A stretch of DNA of 64,000 bases from Lichenostomus cassidix (lineage: Eukaryota > Chordata > Aves > Passeriformes > Meliphagidae). This document shows, piece by piece, positions 62,579 to 64,000 of the stretch; the stretch's first letter is position 1, and each line of letters opens with the position of its first letter. The translations under genes were made by a program, and so were the position numbers. The DNA lies in assembly GCA_008360975.2 (NCBI GenBank), contig CM039192.1:13827242-13891241 (forward strand), in the 5' to 3' direction. Under the pieces are notes generated by a model that saw nothing but the letters and a program-made list of their open reading frames with translations, searched no databases and was not told the origin of the DNA.

Positions 62579-62907
62579 AGCCAACGGGGCTCCGGGACAA
62601 CATGAGGGACAAGCGGGGGAGCAAATGAAATATAACTAGGGAGGGGATTACAAGCAACTCATGGGGGAAGCCCGGCAACAGAACATTCTAGTGAGGGCAA
62701 GCAGTGGGGGCGGTGATAGGGGCGGGGAAGCGAACTTTAAACCAATAAGCTTAGGAAAAACTTTCCAGGGGAGGGAGAGAGCGGTTTACGGCCCGGCCTC
62801 CTCCGAGTCCCAGGCGATGGCATCCTCGGCAGCGTCCCCGTGGATTACGCCGACCGCCGGCCTCGGGGATTCGGGATCCGCAGCATCGGGCCGCCGCACC
62901 CCCACAG

Positions 62908-62913
62908 GCTACT
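62908..62913. repeat. Target-site duplication, right copy (gctact)
   Basis: Identical to 54909-54914. One base (g, 62907) separates it from the terminal CA of the LTR. The pair marks the host integration site. Confidence 0.72.
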
Positions 62914-63151
62914 CTTCTGCCTTCTCAGGTGGCATTTCATGGCTTGCATTTGAATGATTAGAAATTATGTGCTTGACCTGGTGGATGCAGGAGGTGTTAC
63001 TTATTCCTTCATCTTGTTTTTTTCCTTCCGAAAGTGAGATTTTGATTCTCTTAGATTTTTTGGTTTTTGTAGTGGGTTAGTTCTGGGTGAATGAGATCTT
63101 CATTTTCCAAGAGCTGATAAGCATTGCAATAACAATTAAATAGGTTATATA
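62914..63151. other. Host flank right of the provirus
   Basis: AT-rich non-coding sequence resumes directly after the duplication. No gene or repeat is recognised before the CR1 tail. Confidence 0.6.
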
Positions 63152-63371
63152 TCAGGGAAGAGTTTTTCACCCAGAGGGTGGTTGGGCACTGAACAGGCTC
63201 CCCAGGGCAGTGGTCACAGCTCCAAGCCTGACAGAGCTCAAGACATGTTTGGGCAACACTCTCAGGCACATGGGGGAATTGTTGGGGTGTCTTGTGCAGG
63301 ACCAGGAGTTGGACTCAATGTTCCTGATGGGTCTCTTCCAACTCAGCTTATTCTGTGATTCTGTGATTCTA
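63152..63371 (+). mobile_element. CR1 LINE 3' tail, well preserved
   Basis: Plus orientation. Ordered CR1 blocks: 'gggaagagtttttcaccc', 'gaacaggctccccagggcag', 'ggtcacagctccaagcctga', 'caggagttggactcaatg' and 'tcttccaactcagc'. It ends in the tandem 8-bp repeat attctgtgattctgtgattct at 63351-63371. The body differs from the copies at 8783 and 45500, so it is a different CR1 subfamily. Confidence 0.94.
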
Positions 63372-64000
63372 AAAGCCTGTCTGACAGGATCCTTTTGGAA
63401 AAATCACTGAACTGTCAAATCCTGGGAAGTGAAGCAAGTGGTGGATGGGCAAAGATACATCGAGCTGAAAGCAACAGGAGTGGTGAGAGTGAAGCTTTTC
63501 CAGCATTCCCCATGCTACACAGAAATTTTTCTAATTTATGCGTGACCAAAAAAGAGCTCCCAAAGGCAGCAAAGAATTTTTCCTGAAAAGCAATTTTAGA
63601 TCTGAGGAATGCAAAGTCAGCAAGGAGAGATATGTCCTGGGAAACCTCTCTGGAGAATTTAGAGAATTTAAACTTCTGACACATTCCATACATGATCCAT
63701 ACCAGCCTGTTAACAACTGTTACCTAGATTCTTGGAATATTTTGTCTTTCCTGAATGTGGTTAGCACCACCAGTCATCCTGATGGGTTTGAACTACAGCA
63801 TCCCAGGACTGAGAGACAACAAACGTGCTCCACCACGCAGGAGAAAGTTATCAGGAAGGTGACTCTGGGTCACTGTGTCCAAATTCATTGGCTGGCACAG
63901 CACCTGAGGGCAGACAGAGTATCTGTGCTGGGCTGAGTCTGGAGGCAACAGGAGACACCTGCCTGAGCTGAATGTGAAGGAATGGCAAGAGAAGATAAAC
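63372..64000. other. Host DNA to the window end, nothing recognised
   Basis: A 132-codon plus-strand frame (63538-63936) and two shorter overlapping frames lie here. They have no recognisable domain. The somewhat higher GC and tidy composition could reflect an old dispersed repeat, but I cannot identify one. Confidence 0.45.

Larger units (their letters stand above)
54915..62906 (-). mobile_element. Complete endogenous betaretrovirus-like provirus
   Basis: An ~8-kb provirus in minus orientation: two ~790-bp LTRs, a primer binding site, a leader, gag, pro, pol, a shortened env and a polypurine tract. Gag, pro and pol sit in three successive -1 frames, the MMTV/MPMV arrangement. It is much more GC-rich than the host flanks. 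Defects are an in-frame TGA in gag, one in pol, and an internal deletion in env. The LTR pair differs at ~10 substitutions and one 6-bp indel. Because integration duplicated gctact in host DNA and the LTRs remain paired, this is an original insertion and not a solo LTR. It belongs with avian ERV class II by organisation; the species-level family name is not known to me. Confidence 0.97.
62114..62906 (-). repeat. 5' LTR of the provirus (793 bp)
   Basis: In minus orientation it starts TGTGGGGGTG at 62906 and ends ACTTCA at 62114. It is homologous along its whole length to 54915-55701, with about 10 substitutions and 6 extra bases at about 62355-62365. U3 holds an inverted CCAAT (about 62741-62745) and two GC boxes, followed by TATA-like motifs. 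The poly(A) hexamer AATAAA is at 62402-62397. This copy would drive proviral transcription. Confidence 0.97.

Noticed and set aside
1..64000. CRISPR arrays, operons, bacterial-type genes
   Set aside because: None are present. Composition, CR1 copies and the ERV all show vertebrate (bird) nuclear DNA.

Overview
This window is bird genomic DNA, probably from a passerine, although the sequence alone cannot fix the order. The evidence is several CR1 retrotransposon 3' ends, two of them tailed by the 8-bp ATTCTGTG/ATTCTATC-type repeat typical of avian CR1, and a high-GC avian-type endogenous retrovirus (ERV) set in AT-rich non-coding DNA. I recognise no intact host protein-coding gene. The host part looks intergenic or deep-intronic.

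Layout. Positions 1-54,908 are AT-rich unique-looking DNA with short simple repeats. They also hold a CR1 fragment (8,783-9,288), an old diverged CR1 fragment (about 13,100-13,520), a decayed coding-like segment with two in-frame stops (31,981-32,490, minus strand), a short CR1 tail (45,500-45,642) and a GC-rich, probably LTR-derived patch (about 51,090-51,500). Positions 54,915-62,906 hold one complete provirus in minus orientation. Positions 62,914-64,000 are host flank with another CR1 tail (63,152-63,371).

The provirus reads right to left: 5' LTR (62,906-62,114), a lysine-tRNA-like primer binding site, a leader with a consensus splice donor, gag, a GGGAAAC -1 frameshift site with a downstream stem and pseudoknot, pro (a dUTPase-like domain, then the aspartic protease), a second -1 frameshift site (GGATTTT), pol (reverse transcriptase, RNase H, integrase), a shortened env, a polypurine tract and the 3' LTR (55,701-54,915). 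Three frames joined by two -1 shifts is the betaretrovirus (MMTV/MPMV) plan. The surviving env transmembrane subunit has the CX6CC motif, which is found in gamma-, alpha- and D-type envelopes and not in MMTV-type ones, so the element looks like a recombinant lineage.

The LTRs differ at about 10 of 787 aligned sites plus one 6-bp indel (my hand count), so the insertion is fairly young. It is defective: an in-frame TGA cuts gag just before the zinc knuckle, another TGA separates reverse transcriptase from RNase H and integrase, and env has lost nearly all of its surface subunit in frame. Pro and the catalytic motifs of reverse transcriptase, RNase H and integrase are preserved.
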